A DNA stretch of 13,108 bases from the NCBI GenBank assembly GCA_002702945.1, contig PADF01000005.1:1-13108 (forward strand), given 5' to 3'. A program made the position numbers and the translations under genes. The first letter of the stretch is position 1. Every line of letters begins with the position of its first letter. This document shows, piece after piece, positions 6,231 to 13,108 of the stretch. The DNA is from Methanobacteriota archaeon (GTDB taxonomy: Archaea; Thermoplasmatota; Poseidoniia; Poseidoniales; Poseidoniaceae). A model generated the notes under the pieces. That model did not search any database. It saw only the letters and a list, made by a program, of their open reading frames with translations, and was not told the DNA's origin.

Positions 6231-6797
6231 TTAGCGGAGTTTTTGCCGTGTTTCAACAGGTAGCGACCAATCTACTGCAGCAACAGTGTTATTTTTCAAA
6301 TCAAGAGCAGTTCTATATTCTGAATCTTTAGAACGCGCAGCTAGTGAATCTCTAAGTCCGAACCAAAGAGGACCGATAATTGGTAAAAGATACAACAGTT
6401 TCCCAAAGGCTCTAGGGCCCCAATGATGAATTTCTATTGCAGTTCCATTGTCATGAACAATTGCAATTCTAAATGCTCTTTGTCCAAATGAACGCCCTAA
6501 ACTTCTACCAGAATATTTCCAATAAAGATAGAAAGAGGTAAAGAAAATTATCCAAGTTACAATAAATGGAAATATATAATCTGCAGATTCGGTGAGAAAA
6601 TTCCAACTAATTAGGACACTAAGAAATTTGAATCTAGTAATAACTTCTAAAACCAATGTAACCATTACCACATCTAGCATGAATGCTCCGATTCTCTTCC
6701 ACAAAGGAGCGATTAACATACCTTCAGGGGCACTTCCAAGAACCGCTTGGGCCAAGGTTCCTCCACCTTGGTAGACTTCAACTACGTCACCGGCCAT
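6231..6797 (-). CDS. RDD-family integral membrane protein
   Basis: A 188-residue protein of the RDD family, membrane proteins of mostly unknown or transport-related function. Residues 31-57 (PLWKRIGAFMLDVVMV onward) carry the signature arginine R35 and aspartate D42 at the start of the first helix. A second helix spans about 74-94. GRSLGRSFGQRAFRIAIVHDNG (97-118 region) is the conserved loop, and a third helix follows at about 131-148, ending in LRDSLAAR, which resembles the family's closing motif. The N-terminal 26 residues are not hydrophobic. ATG 6797 fits a TATA box near 6826 with almost no leader. It follows the helicase by 38 bp on the same strand. Substrate, if any, is unknown. Confidence 0.82.
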   Translation of the reverse strand: MAGDVVEVYQGGGTLAQAVLGSAPEGMLIAPLWKRIGAFMLDVVMVTLVLEVITRFKFLSVLISWNFLTESADYIFPFIVTWIIFFTSFYLYWKYSGRSLGRSFGQRAFRIAIVHDNGTAIEIHHWGPRAFGKLLYLLPIIGPLWFGLRDSLAARSKDSEYRTALDLKNNTVAAVDWSLPVETRQKLR

Positions 6798-6822
6798 GTA
6801 TAAGGGTAGAGAGTGTGGTTTG

Positions 6823-6831
6823 TCAATATAC
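6823..6831 (-). promoter_or_regulatory. TATA box for the RDD gene (near-leaderless)
   Basis: CGTATATTG on the minus strand is about 28 bp ahead of ATG 6797 and just past the helicase stop codon. Spacing predicts transcription starting at or within a few bases of the start codon. Confidence 0.45.
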
Positions 6832-6835
6832 GCAT

Positions 6836-8851
6836 TTAATCATTAGATAAATGCCATGCTAAACAACCACTCTCTTCAACCCAGTCAAGCCAAGAACTCC
6901 ATGTAGAGTCATGCTTCAATGTTGATAAGTGGCCGATAACGATAAGTCCTCTTTTTGCCCTTGTTAAGGCCACATTCATTCTTCTCTTGTCCTTTAAGAA
7001 ACCAATATCCCCATTTTCATTGGCTCTTACTGTTGAGAAAACAATGACCTCTTTTTCACGCCCTTGGTATCCATCAACACTTTTTATCTCAAGGCCACTA
7101 TATTTCTCGCCAAATTCTCTTCCTCCGGCTTGTTCAAAGAGATCGTTTAGAACTCTAACCTGTCCGTTATATGGGGTAATTATTCCTATATCGGTTGTCT
7201 GGACATCTCCGATTTTCAATAACTCATCAACTACAGAAAGTACCTTGGCTGCTTCAGAAAAATTCGAACGGCTACTTCCTTCTTCATCTAATTCCTCGGC
7301 CCCCTCGACAGGGATAAAAGCCACGGGTTTGTCCCAATTTGGCCATATTAATCCAGCAGGGGCTGGCCTATCTGACTTTGAACATCCATCATCTAATTTA
7401 TTCTCATAAAACCTAGAACTTGGAAATTCTCTAATCGAGGGGTGCATTCTGTACTGTGTAGTCAACATTTGAGCAGGAATTTGACACTTATTCAATCTCT
7501 CAAAAAGAGATTGTCCTAAACCTCCAATTTCAGCATTTTCGCTGATTACCGTGGGTGGAAGTTGTTTGTGGTCGCCGACCAAAATTAATTGCCTGCATCC
7601 CCTATTTATTGGAACTAAGGCACTTGGCTCACTTGCTTGAGTTGCTTCATCGATTAAGACAATAGGGAATTTTCTATTTCCTAGAATTTGGTGACCTGAA
7701 CCAATAGTCGTGGTGCAAACGACTTCTGCATTATCCAGTACCGAGGCTGTCATCTCATCTTCAATACGTCTAATTTCTTTGAAATTATTTTTGATATCCC
7801 TATGAGTTAATCCTTTTTCCTTACCCTTTAACTTCGATAGGCTTCTTCTCAATTCACTGTTTTCATCACGTATGAAACTTAACTCTTCTTGGAGGGGATG
7901 GTCTTCAAGAAGAGCATCTAAAGTCGCATTGCGTAAACTTTCTCTAACTTTTACAGGGCGCCCAATTCTTACTGCTTTTACTCCTAAGTCGAGTAAGCCT
8001 TCGAGTAGATTATCGACAGCTACATTTGATTCAGCTGTAGCCATAATGGGACCTTGTCCTTTATTGGCTAATTCTTTCAATAAATGAACTGCAGTATGTG
8101 TTTTGCCAGTTCCTGGTGGTCCTTGGATTAATGTTAATCGTCTTTGCATTGCAGTTTCCACGGCGCTTTGTTGAGAATCATTTAGAGATTCCATTTTCTT
8201 TAGATTATAATTTTTGATTTTTCCTTTGATATCAGGTGGACGTTCTGCAGAAGATGCACAATCGTGAAGAGAGCCCAGAAGTAAGTCTCTAAGAGGTGTT
8301 CCACCATCACCTTCAGTTGAGTGAAATGAAATTAGTGCCTCGTGCATTCTGTCATATGCTACCCGATTTGCGCCCCTATCAATACGCCATCTTCCCTTTC
8401 TGAGATCTTTTGGTTTTTCCGTTACTACAATTCTGATTCTAGTCGGTCCACGATCTAGAACAATTCCTTCATACACCTTTTCGCCCCACGGTCTTGTTCT
8501 TGAGATTAGAACGATATCCCCGTGTCCAAATCGATGTGTAGGCATTCTAGATTTATCTGGCAGTTCAAAGACAATAATTGGATCTCCAAAAAACCTACCC
8601 TGGCTCCTAGCTGCTAATTCAAAAAGAGTTAATCCGGCTGCTACCAACCGCTGTTTATTCCACTTTTTCCATCTTTCTTCCACCAATGCGGTTTCATCAT
8701 CTAACTCAATTTTAATCAATTTAGTGAATCGATTAAAGTGGTCTTGTCCTCTTTTCCAAATATGAGGCATCTCATCATTTAGTGATACTTTTTCTTCGGG
8801 TAGTTCATTTTGAGAACTATTTAATCTCCTAATAGAACCCTTTTTTCCCAT
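6836..8851 (-). CDS. SF1 DNA/RNA helicase of the UPF1/IGHMBP2 type
   Basis: ATP-dependent superfamily 1B helicase, 671 residues from ATG 8851. An N-terminal region (about 45-150) matches the position of the 1B beta-barrel of IGHMBP2/UPF1 enzymes. Motifs in order are QGPPGTGKTHTA (243-254, Walker A), IDEATQ (400-405, Walker B), GDHKQLPPT (426-434), QYRMHP (466-471), TPYNGQ (559-564), DGYQGREKE (593-601) and ALTRAKRG (628-635). All catalytic motifs are intact. A coiled-coil-prone charged segment (about 310-370) sits between motifs I and II, in the place of the family's stalk or 1C insertion. GTG 8866 would add five residues, but GAGG 9 nt before ATG 8851 favours the ATG. Family members act in nucleic-acid repair, replication or RNA surveillance; which applies here is unknown. 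Confidence 0.92.
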   Translation of the reverse strand: MGKKGSIRRLNSSQNELPEEKVSLNDEMPHIWKRGQDHFNRFTKLIKIELDDETALVEERWKKWNKQRLVAAGLTLFELAARSQGRFFGDPIIVFELPDKSRMPTHRFGHGDIVLISRTRPWGEKVYEGIVLDRGPTRIRIVVTEKPKDLRKGRWRIDRGANRVAYDRMHEALISFHSTEGDGGTPLRDLLLGSLHDCASSAERPPDIKGKIKNYNLKKMESLNDSQQSAVETAMQRRLTLIQGPPGTGKTHTAVHLLKELANKGQGPIMATAESNVAVDNLLEGLLDLGVKAVRIGRPVKVRESLRNATLDALLEDHPLQEELSFIRDENSELRRSLSKLKGKEKGLTHRDIKNNFKEIRRIEDEMTASVLDNAEVVCTTTIGSGHQILGNRKFPIVLIDEATQASEPSALVPINRGCRQLILVGDHKQLPPTVISENAEIGGLGQSLFERLNKCQIPAQMLTTQYRMHPSIREFPSSRFYENKLDDGCSKSDRPAPAGLIWPNWDKPVAFIPVEGAEELDEEGSSRSNFSEAAKVLSVVDELLKIGDVQTTDIGIITPYNGQVRVLNDLFEQAGGREFGEKYSGLEIKSVDGYQGREKEVIVFSTVRANENGDIGFLKDKRRMNVALTRAKRGLIVIGHLSTLKHDSTWSSWLDWVEESGCLAWHLSND

Positions 8852-8896
8852 ATTATCAAGCCTCACGAACTTTCAATCACTCATTCGCCAAATGAA

Positions 8897-8905
8897 GTAT
8901 AAATT
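8897..8905. promoter_or_regulatory. Bidirectional TATA box between helicase and zinc-ribbon gene
   Basis: GTATAAATT reads as TATAAATT on the plus strand and AATTTATAC on the minus strand. It is the best TATA candidate for both genes in the roughly 100-bp gap, predicting starts near 8926 (plus) and 8874 (minus). The leaders would be about 25 nt on both sides. Confidence 0.5.
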
Positions 8906-8951
8906 GCCCGTGTGACCCTATCACTTAAACCCTCTTTGTGAGGCCCATTAA

Positions 8952-10175
8952 TTGGTGGGTTCAGTGTTCGGGTGGCGTAAGAAGGACACCACAGGGGAAG
9001 AACATATCTGTCCATACTGCAATACTCCAAATCCTCCGGATGCGGAAAATTGTTCACTTTGCTATTATGAATTCAATCGCTCTGCTAGAGACCAACCAAT
9101 GGCGGCTCCTTCTTCAACGGATTCTGAGATAATGTCCACTCTAATGAGTGAAAACTTTGAAGAGTTTGAAGAAGAAGATGCTGTGGAAGCAGTCCTCACA
9201 CTGGATGAGATTACGGTAGAAGTAGATCAATTTGAACAATCGACTTCAGGCTCAGAAACGTTCCAATTTATCGAAAGTTCAGGACCTACGCTTTCAGAAA
9301 CCAAAAATTATCAGGCACCAGATGAAGTACAATTGAGTAAATCAGATGCTCCGTCAAAAGAAGTAGACTTCATAGTTCCAGACTCGAACCCATTAGAAGA
9401 GGTTACAGAGCCAATCCACACAGGGCAAGGTTCGTTATTTTCAGTTTCTTCAGAATCAGATTTTGACGTTAATGAAGTTCACAAAACATCTTTACCAATT
9501 CCAGGTAAAACAAATATGGACCCTCAAGTAATAAGTGAGGTAGATGAATTCACTGAAGTTGATTTAGCAGTTGCAGTTACTGAAGACGACTTACAACCAG
9601 AGGTGCCAGAACTGCCTGAAGACTTCGATAACCCATCAGAGGAAACCTTAGAAGTAAATCCAAGTACTCCAATAATACCTGATATCCCAGAGCAAATAAC
9701 CAACACTCCTGAAGTACCTGAGGTTTTAGACGAGGTAGTAGATACACCAGAAATACCTGATATTCCTGAACAAGTATCCAATACCCCTGTAATACCCGAG
9801 ATTCCAGACGAAGTAGTCGATACTCCTGAGGTGCCAGAAATTCCTGAGCAAATAACCAAACCGGCTCCAATACCGCAGAATAATAACCGTATTTGGCCTT
9901 GGCCAGCAAAGCAACCTTGGGATGAAAGACAAGTTTATCGTGAGGTTGTTTCTTTGTTGGAATTAGTGAAAAATGGAAAATTAGTTCAAGCCGCAGAAGT
10001 GATTGACAAGCTAGGGCCTCACTTGCATGATAATCTAGATATGTTGACTCATATCGGCACAGTTATGCGTTATTTAGGAAGAGAAGAGCATTTGCAATGG
10101 ATGTTGAAAATGGCACAAACTGTATATCCTAATGACCAGAGGGTGTATTCAGCAATCACCCATTTGTCAAGTTAG
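8952..10175 (+). CDS. Zinc-ribbon protein with acidic PxIPE-type repeats and helical C-terminal domain
   Basis: A 407-residue protein of unknown function in three parts. Residues 20-37 hold CPYC...CSLC (C20, C23, C34, C37), a small zinc ribbon. Residues about 60-310 are strongly acidic and probably disordered, and at 242-306 contain five 13-residue units alternating between IPDIPEQITNTPE-like and IPEIPDEVVDTPE-like versions. Residues 322-407 form a helical domain starting PWDERQVYREVVSLLELV and ending RVYSAITHLSS, with the look of paired TPR-like helices. No membrane segment is present. The start is TTG 8952, with GAGG 8 nt ahead; GTG 8955 or 8964 are alternatives. A scaffold role (metal-binding head, flexible spacer, protein-binding tail) is my inference. 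It leads a closely spaced plus-strand set. Confidence 0.72.
   Translation: MVGSVFGWRKKDTTGEEHICPYCNTPNPPDAENCSLCYYEFNRSARDQPMAAPSSTDSEIMSTLMSENFEEFEEEDAVEAVLTLDEITVEVDQFEQSTSGSETFQFIESSGPTLSETKNYQAPDEVQLSKSDAPSKEVDFIVPDSNPLEEVTEPIHTGQGSLFSVSSESDFDVNEVHKTSLPIPGKTNMDPQVISEVDEFTEVDLAVAVTEDDLQPEVPELPEDFDNPSEETLEVNPSTPIIPDIPEQITNTPEVPEVLDEVVDTPEIPDIPEQVSNTPVIPEIPDEVVDTPEVPEIPEQITKPAPIPQNNNRIWPWPAKQPWDERQVYREVVSLLELVKNGKLVQAAEVIDKLGPHLHDNLDMLTHIGTVMRYLGREEHLQWMLKMAQTVYPNDQRVYSAITHLSS
9675..9869. repeat. 39-bp repeat tract (five units) in the zinc-ribbon gene
   Basis: Five contiguous 39-bp units, diverged at the base level, encode 13-residue units with proline and acidic residues at fixed positions. 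Odd and even units resemble each other more closely, so the tract also reads as two and a half 78-bp units. This suggests duplication of a two-unit block. Confidence 0.75.
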
Positions 10176-10184
10176 AGGGATATG

Positions 10185-10745
10185 ATGTCACTTACTCCGG
10201 TTTTAAAAATCGACGAAGAAATTTCGTTAATTCCTGTTAATAAATCGATTTTATCCTCGGTAATTGAAGCCTACAAGGAAGACCCGGAGTCTGCTCTTGT
10301 CGCCTTACCTTGGCTGAATAGTCATGAGGAAATAAGAAATCAACTAAGGGATATGCTATTTGATGTTGAATCACAGTCTGATGAGGATCAACTACATTTC
10401 TGGAGTATAGTTGTCGGGGAGAAAAACGAATTTGCAGGATTAATCGGTTTGGGCGATGAATTACAATTATTACATTCAAATTATAATCTTGGTTACTGGG
10501 TTAGAATTGGCTTTAGGCGTAAGAAAATTGCAGTTAAATGTGTAGATGAAATACTTTCTTGGTTACAGTCAAGGAATGAATTTTTTAGAATTGAAATTAC
10601 GGTACACCCTCACAACAAAGCCGGTCTTGCTACAGCACAATCGATATGCAAAAAATGGAATGGAGAATTAGTAGATGAATTCATTGGAATTGAGATAGGA
10701 AATAGAACTGTACCGCATAGAATCCATATTATTGACATCAAGTAA
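10185..10745 (+). CDS. GNAT-family N-acetyltransferase (RimJ/RimL-like)
   Basis: Predicted acetyl-CoA-dependent acetyltransferase, 186 residues, closest in layout to RimJ/RimL enzymes that acetylate protein N-termini or small amines. The expected order is present: an N-terminal strand and helix with LPWL (41-44 region), FWSIVVGEKNEFAGLIGL for strands 2-4, LGYWVRIGFRRKK for the acetyl-CoA loop, EILSWL for the helix, and HNKAGLATAQSICKKW for the conserved asparagine region. The loop normally reads R/QxxGxG/A; here lysine replaces the first glycine, so cofactor binding may be altered. The chosen ATG 10185 has GAGG 6 nt ahead; ATG 10182 is one codon upstream. It starts 9 bp after the zinc-ribbon stop and is followed directly by the deacetylase. 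Substrate unknown. Confidence 0.75.
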   Translation: MSLTPVLKIDEEISLIPVNKSILSSVIEAYKEDPESALVALPWLNSHEEIRNQLRDMLFDVESQSDEDQLHFWSIVVGEKNEFAGLIGLGDELQLLHSNYNLGYWVRIGFRRKKIAVKCVDEILSWLQSRNEFFRIEITVHPHNKAGLATAQSICKKWNGELVDEFIGIEIGNRTVPHRIHIIDIK

Positions 10746-10755
10746 GGTGAGTCAA

Positions 10756-11607
10756 TTGCAAAAGACATGGTTAACTATCGACTGTGATGATTTCAGACAT
10801 GTGCCAGCAAATCAAGGACATCCAACCAGAAGTAAGGGTGATTTGAAGAATGCAAGTAAGGATTTATCCGAACAATTCATTGCAGGTATGGAAGGTTTTG
10901 AAAGTTGGATGAGGAGTCATAATCACCCTGTTTCATTATTTATTATTGCAGACTTATTCGAATCCGGTCAATTTAGTGACTGGATTTCTTCAATCCTAAA
11001 TATTTTTTCTAATCGTATAACAATCGGTTGCCATGGTCTTTCACATCGCTCTTGGTCTGCTTGGCCTGAAGATTATGATGGATTTAAACAGGCTTTAGCC
11101 GAAGCGACTAGGATAATAAAACAAAGAGTAGGCGAAAATTGGCGACCTTGGTTTAGAGCACCAGGGGGATATATTGCTCCGTGGATGGCTAAAGTCATTG
11201 CAGAATTAGGTTTTACAGTTGATACCTCAATCAACCCCTCATGGATAGTAAAGAAAAAAACTGGCAAAGGAAATAATTGGAAAATGGTTAGAGAATCAAT
11301 CTCTAGAAATAATTTAATTGAAAGGGAGTGGTTGAATATGTGGAGTTTACCAGTTAATGGGCCTGCACTTTCGCTTTTTCCTCTATCAATTATTTCTAAG
11401 ATGGCTTGGAAAAAACTACCTTCGATTTTGAGTATAGAACAAGCCTTAGACGCTCCAAATAATCCCGACTTTACACTTTCAACTGTATATTGGCATTTGC
11501 TTGACCATGGCAGAAAAAATGGTAACTGGGCCCCTCCTATTCCAAATAGAATATTTTCATTAGGAATTAATCAAAGAAATACTGAATCACTAAAAACCGC
11601 CAATTAA
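10756..11607 (+). CDS. Polysaccharide deacetylase-like protein (NodB/CE4 fold)
   Basis: Predicted carbohydrate esterase family 4 type metal-dependent deacetylase acting on N-acetylated sugars, 283 residues. The motifs line up: TIDCDDF (7-13) with the catalytic-base aspartate region, CHGLSHRSW (92-100) with the metal-binding H93 and H97, FRAPGGY (133-139), VDTSINPSW (155-163) and YWHLLDHG (245-252). No signal peptide is visible, so it is probably cytoplasmic, unlike many bacterial peptidoglycan deacetylases. TTG 10756 is preferred because AGGTGA, a strong Shine-Dalgarno match, lies 5 nt ahead; GTG 10747 is the alternative and would start within that site. The gene begins 10 bp after the GNAT stop, suggesting co-transcription. 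Archaea lack peptidoglycan, so the substrate is probably a surface glycan, a glycan precursor or another amide. Confidence 0.8.
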   Translation: MQKTWLTIDCDDFRHVPANQGHPTRSKGDLKNASKDLSEQFIAGMEGFESWMRSHNHPVSLFIIADLFESGQFSDWISSILNIFSNRITIGCHGLSHRSWSAWPEDYDGFKQALAEATRIIKQRVGENWRPWFRAPGGYIAPWMAKVIAELGFTVDTSINPSWIVKKKTGKGNNWKMVRESISRNNLIEREWLNMWSLPVNGPALSLFPLSIISKMAWKKLPSILSIEQALDAPNNPDFTLSTVYWHLLDHGRKNGNWAPPIPNRIFSLGINQRNTESLKTAN

Positions 11608-11617
11608 AGCAACCTCC

Positions 11618-12250
11618 ATGTTCAGTGAAGTTGTATGGAAAAAACCAACCTTATGGCACCAAGGTCTGAGTTCTGACAGATTAAATTATTTGGAACGAGC
11701 AATATCGATTACATTTTTTGCTGGCTTGACTGCTTTGTGCGCTCAAATTGCATTCGCAGTTCCATGGACACCAGTCCCCTATACTTTCCAGACATTCGCT
11801 GTTTTGGCAACGGGCGTCTATCTTAGAAGGAATGATGCTTTTGTTTCTGGATGTGTGTATGTCCTTGCAGGAGCTATTGGCGCACCAGTTTTTGCTGAAG
11901 GCGGAGATATGCTATTTGATAGTGGTAAATTGATCGCTAGTGGCGGATATTTGATTTCTTTCCCGATTGCTTCTGCTCTTGTTGCTGAAGGATTAGACCG
12001 CTCAAGAAGTGCAGGTATTACCGATTTCAAAGCACAGATAACCTGCTGGACACTTGCAATGATTCCAGTTTATGTCATTGGCACTGTTTGGTTGGCAGAA
12101 TCCTACGGTGTTGACATGGCTCAAGCATTTGAATGGGGCGTTGAGCCATTCTTGGTTTGGGACTTTGCTAAAATCGTAGTTATGGCAATTATAACAACCA
12201 AAGTTTGGTCTTATTCAAATGACAAAAAATCTTCTGCTGATGTACAATAA
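11618..12250 (+). CDS. bioY: BioY-family biotin transporter (ECF S component)
   Basis: Integral membrane protein that captures biotin for uptake, alone or with an ECF energising module, 210 residues. The family pattern is clear: PWTPVPYTFQTFAVLATG (49-66), YVLAGAIGAPVFAEG (81-95), GGYLISFPIAS (109-119) and WDFAKIVVMA (181-190), with about five or six hydrophobic helices between 28 and 196. A charged N-terminal extension of about 25 residues precedes the first helix. ATG 11618 begins 10 bp after the deacetylase stop, so it likely shares a transcript, though a biochemical link with that enzyme is not apparent. No ecfA or ecfT gene is in the window. A perfect 7-bp inverted repeat spans its stop codon. 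Confidence 0.9.
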   Translation: MFSEVVWKKPTLWHQGLSSDRLNYLERAISITFFAGLTALCAQIAFAVPWTPVPYTFQTFAVLATGVYLRRNDAFVSGCVYVLAGAIGAPVFAEGGDMLFDSGKLIASGGYLISFPIASALVAEGLDRSRSAGITDFKAQITCWTLAMIPVYVIGTVWLAESYGVDMAQAFEWGVEPFLVWDFAKIVVMAIITTKVWSYSNDKKSSADVQ

Positions 12251-12297
12251 ATTGTACCCAGTGAAAGAAACAGAATAAGTGATATCATATAGATATC
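12242..12297. promoter_or_regulatory. Inverted repeats ahead of the SPFH gene promoter
   Basis: GTACAAT-AA-ATTGTAC (12242-12257) is a perfect 7-bp inverted repeat across the bioY stop. Two GATATC palindromes sit 5 bp apart at 12281-12286 and 12292-12297, immediately before the TATA element. They are candidate transcription-factor sites for the SPFH gene or, for the first, a bioY mRNA 3' hairpin. There is no T-tract after it, so a terminator is unlikely. Confidence 0.35.
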
Positions 12298-12298
12298 G

Positions 12299-12305
12299 TT
12301 ATAAT
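12299..12305 (+). promoter_or_regulatory. TATA box of the SPFH gene
   Basis: TTATAAT lies about 35 bp before ATG 12337. The predicted start of transcription near 12328 leaves a leader of about 10 nt containing the Shine-Dalgarno GGTGA (12328-12332). Confidence 0.5.
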
Positions 12306-12336
12306 ATCTTTATTGTTGGGATCAAGCGGTGAAAGA

Positions 12337-13108
12337 ATGGAATCACAAAGCGCAGCAATAAACGAAATACAATTTAGAGACATAGAAATCAAATCCTTAA
12401 GCGGTTGGCTGGGATTATTTATTCACATAATTATTGTCCCAGTGTTATTTTTAGGCAGTTTTGGACTTTATGCACTTGGCGCCGGAGGTATCGTCCTAGG
12501 TGGATTATTACAGATGTGTATTGGAATATTATGGTTTGTGATGTGGAATTCCTACGTTGTCATTAATCCAAACGAATCAGCTGTTTGTCAATTCTTTGGT
12601 AAGTATGTTGGTTCAGTAAAGACAGAAGGATTCCGTTGGTTCGTCAACCCATTATACGAGAAAACAAAGGTGATTTTTAGAATTAGAAATTTTGAATCTG
12701 CAAAGTTGAAGGTTAACGATGTCAATGCTAACCCAATCGATATCGCAGCAGTAGTTGTGTGGAGAGTATTTGATGCCGCTGAAGCCTTATTCGAAGTCGA
12801 TGATTACGAAAATTATGTTCAAATCCAAAGTGAAGCAGCTCTTAGGGCTATGGCAACAAAGTATCCATACGATATTATTGAAGAGAAAGATCTAGGTGGC
12901 GTGGCACTTTCTAGTCACCAAGAAGTAGTTGCAACAGAACTTAGAGAATCGGTCCAAGCAAGGCTAAGCCGAGCAGGAATAGAAGTTTTAGAAGCAAGAA
13001 TCAGTCACTTAGCCTACGCTCCTGAAGTTGCTCAAGCAATGCTAACAAGGCAACAAGCAAGTGCAGTAGTTGCAGCAAGAAGAGAGATTGTCGACGGTGC
13101 AGTTGGCA
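12337..13108 (+). CDS. SPFH/Band 7 (stomatin/slipin-like) membrane protein, 3' end beyond the window
   Basis: Membrane-organising protein of the stomatin/prohibitin/flotillin superfamily; 257 codons are visible. Two adjacent hydrophobic helices (about 22-47 and 50-75) are separated by a glycine-rich turn, giving a membrane hairpin. The SPFH domain follows: SYVVINPNESAVCQFFG (72-88), GFRWFVNPLYEK (98-109), then the alpha/beta core with DIAAVVVWRV (135-144) and VDDYENYVQIQSEAALR (154-170). The end enters the alanine-rich helix RQQASAVVAARREIVDGAVG (238-257), which matches the C-terminal helix of slipins and implies a product of perhaps 280-330 residues. ATG 12337 has GGTGA 4 nt ahead. It stands alone with its own promoter after bioY. 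Likely forms membrane-associated oligomers; the partner protease or cargo is unknown. Confidence 0.87.
   Translation, partial: MESQSAAINEIQFRDIEIKSLSGWLGLFIHIIIVPVLFLGSFGLYALGAGGIVLGGLLQMCIGILWFVMWNSYVVINPNESAVCQFFGKYVGSVKTEGFRWFVNPLYEKTKVIFRIRNFESAKLKVNDVNANPIDIAAVVVWRVFDAAEALFEVDDYENYVQIQSEAALRAMATKYPYDIIEEKDLGGVALSSHQEVVATELRESVQARLSRAGIEVLEARISHLAYAPEVAQAMLTRQQASAVVAARREIVDGAVG

Noticed and set aside
6987..7409. Plus-strand 140-codon frame
   Set aside because: Antisense to the helicase C-terminal motifs; a by-product of codon bias.
9524..9859. Antisense frame with SGISG-type repeats
   Set aside because: It is the mirror of the repeat tract in the plus-strand gene; no start signal or recognisable domain supports it.

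Overview
The window looks like chromosomal DNA from an uncultured planktonic euryarchaeon, most likely Marine Group II (Poseidoniales); a Marine Group III relative is the main alternative. The archaeal signs are a short-leader archaeal type IV pilin, a type II methionine aminopeptidase, a UPF1/IGHMBP2-like helicase, TATA boxes about 25-30 bp ahead of starts instead of -35/-10 promoters, several near-leaderless genes, and T-tract terminators. GTG and TTG starts also appear to be used. The DNA is AT-rich apart from the pilin gene and the region just upstream of it. The assignment rests on gene content only.

Layout. (1) 1-2122: two divergent glycosyltransferases, a GT4 enzyme on the minus strand (cut by the window start) and a membrane-anchored GT2 enzyme on the plus strand, sharing an AT-rich promoter region. 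(2) 2127-3082: the convergent GT2/pilin terminator, the pilin gene (minus), and a long gap holding the pilin promoter, a candidate structured RNA with its own TATA box and T-tract, and three exact copies of a 12-mer. (3) 3083-6165 (minus): a tight cluster reading proline-rich repeat protein, small conserved hypothetical, Sua5/YrdC-type t6A enzyme, methionine aminopeptidase. (4) 6231-8851 (minus): SF1 helicase, then an RDD-family membrane protein with its own TATA box. (5) 8952-12250 (plus): zinc-ribbon protein with a 13-residue repeat tract, GNAT acetyltransferase, polysaccharide deacetylase-like protein and BioY, closely packed and probably co-transcribed at least in part. (6) 12337-13108: the start of an SPFH/stomatin-type membrane protein, cut by the window end.

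Themes. The two glycosyltransferases, the pilin and perhaps the CE4-type deacetylase belong to cell-surface biology. Sua5 and methionine aminopeptidase serve tRNA modification and protein maturation. Helicase, RDD, BioY and SPFH are ordinary housekeeping or membrane functions. No phage, transposon, CRISPR array, rRNA or tRNA gene was recognised. The least ordinary parts are the structured element upstream of the pilin, with two mutually exclusive pairings around one central segment, and two low-complexity repeat proteins that flank the helicase/RDD pair.
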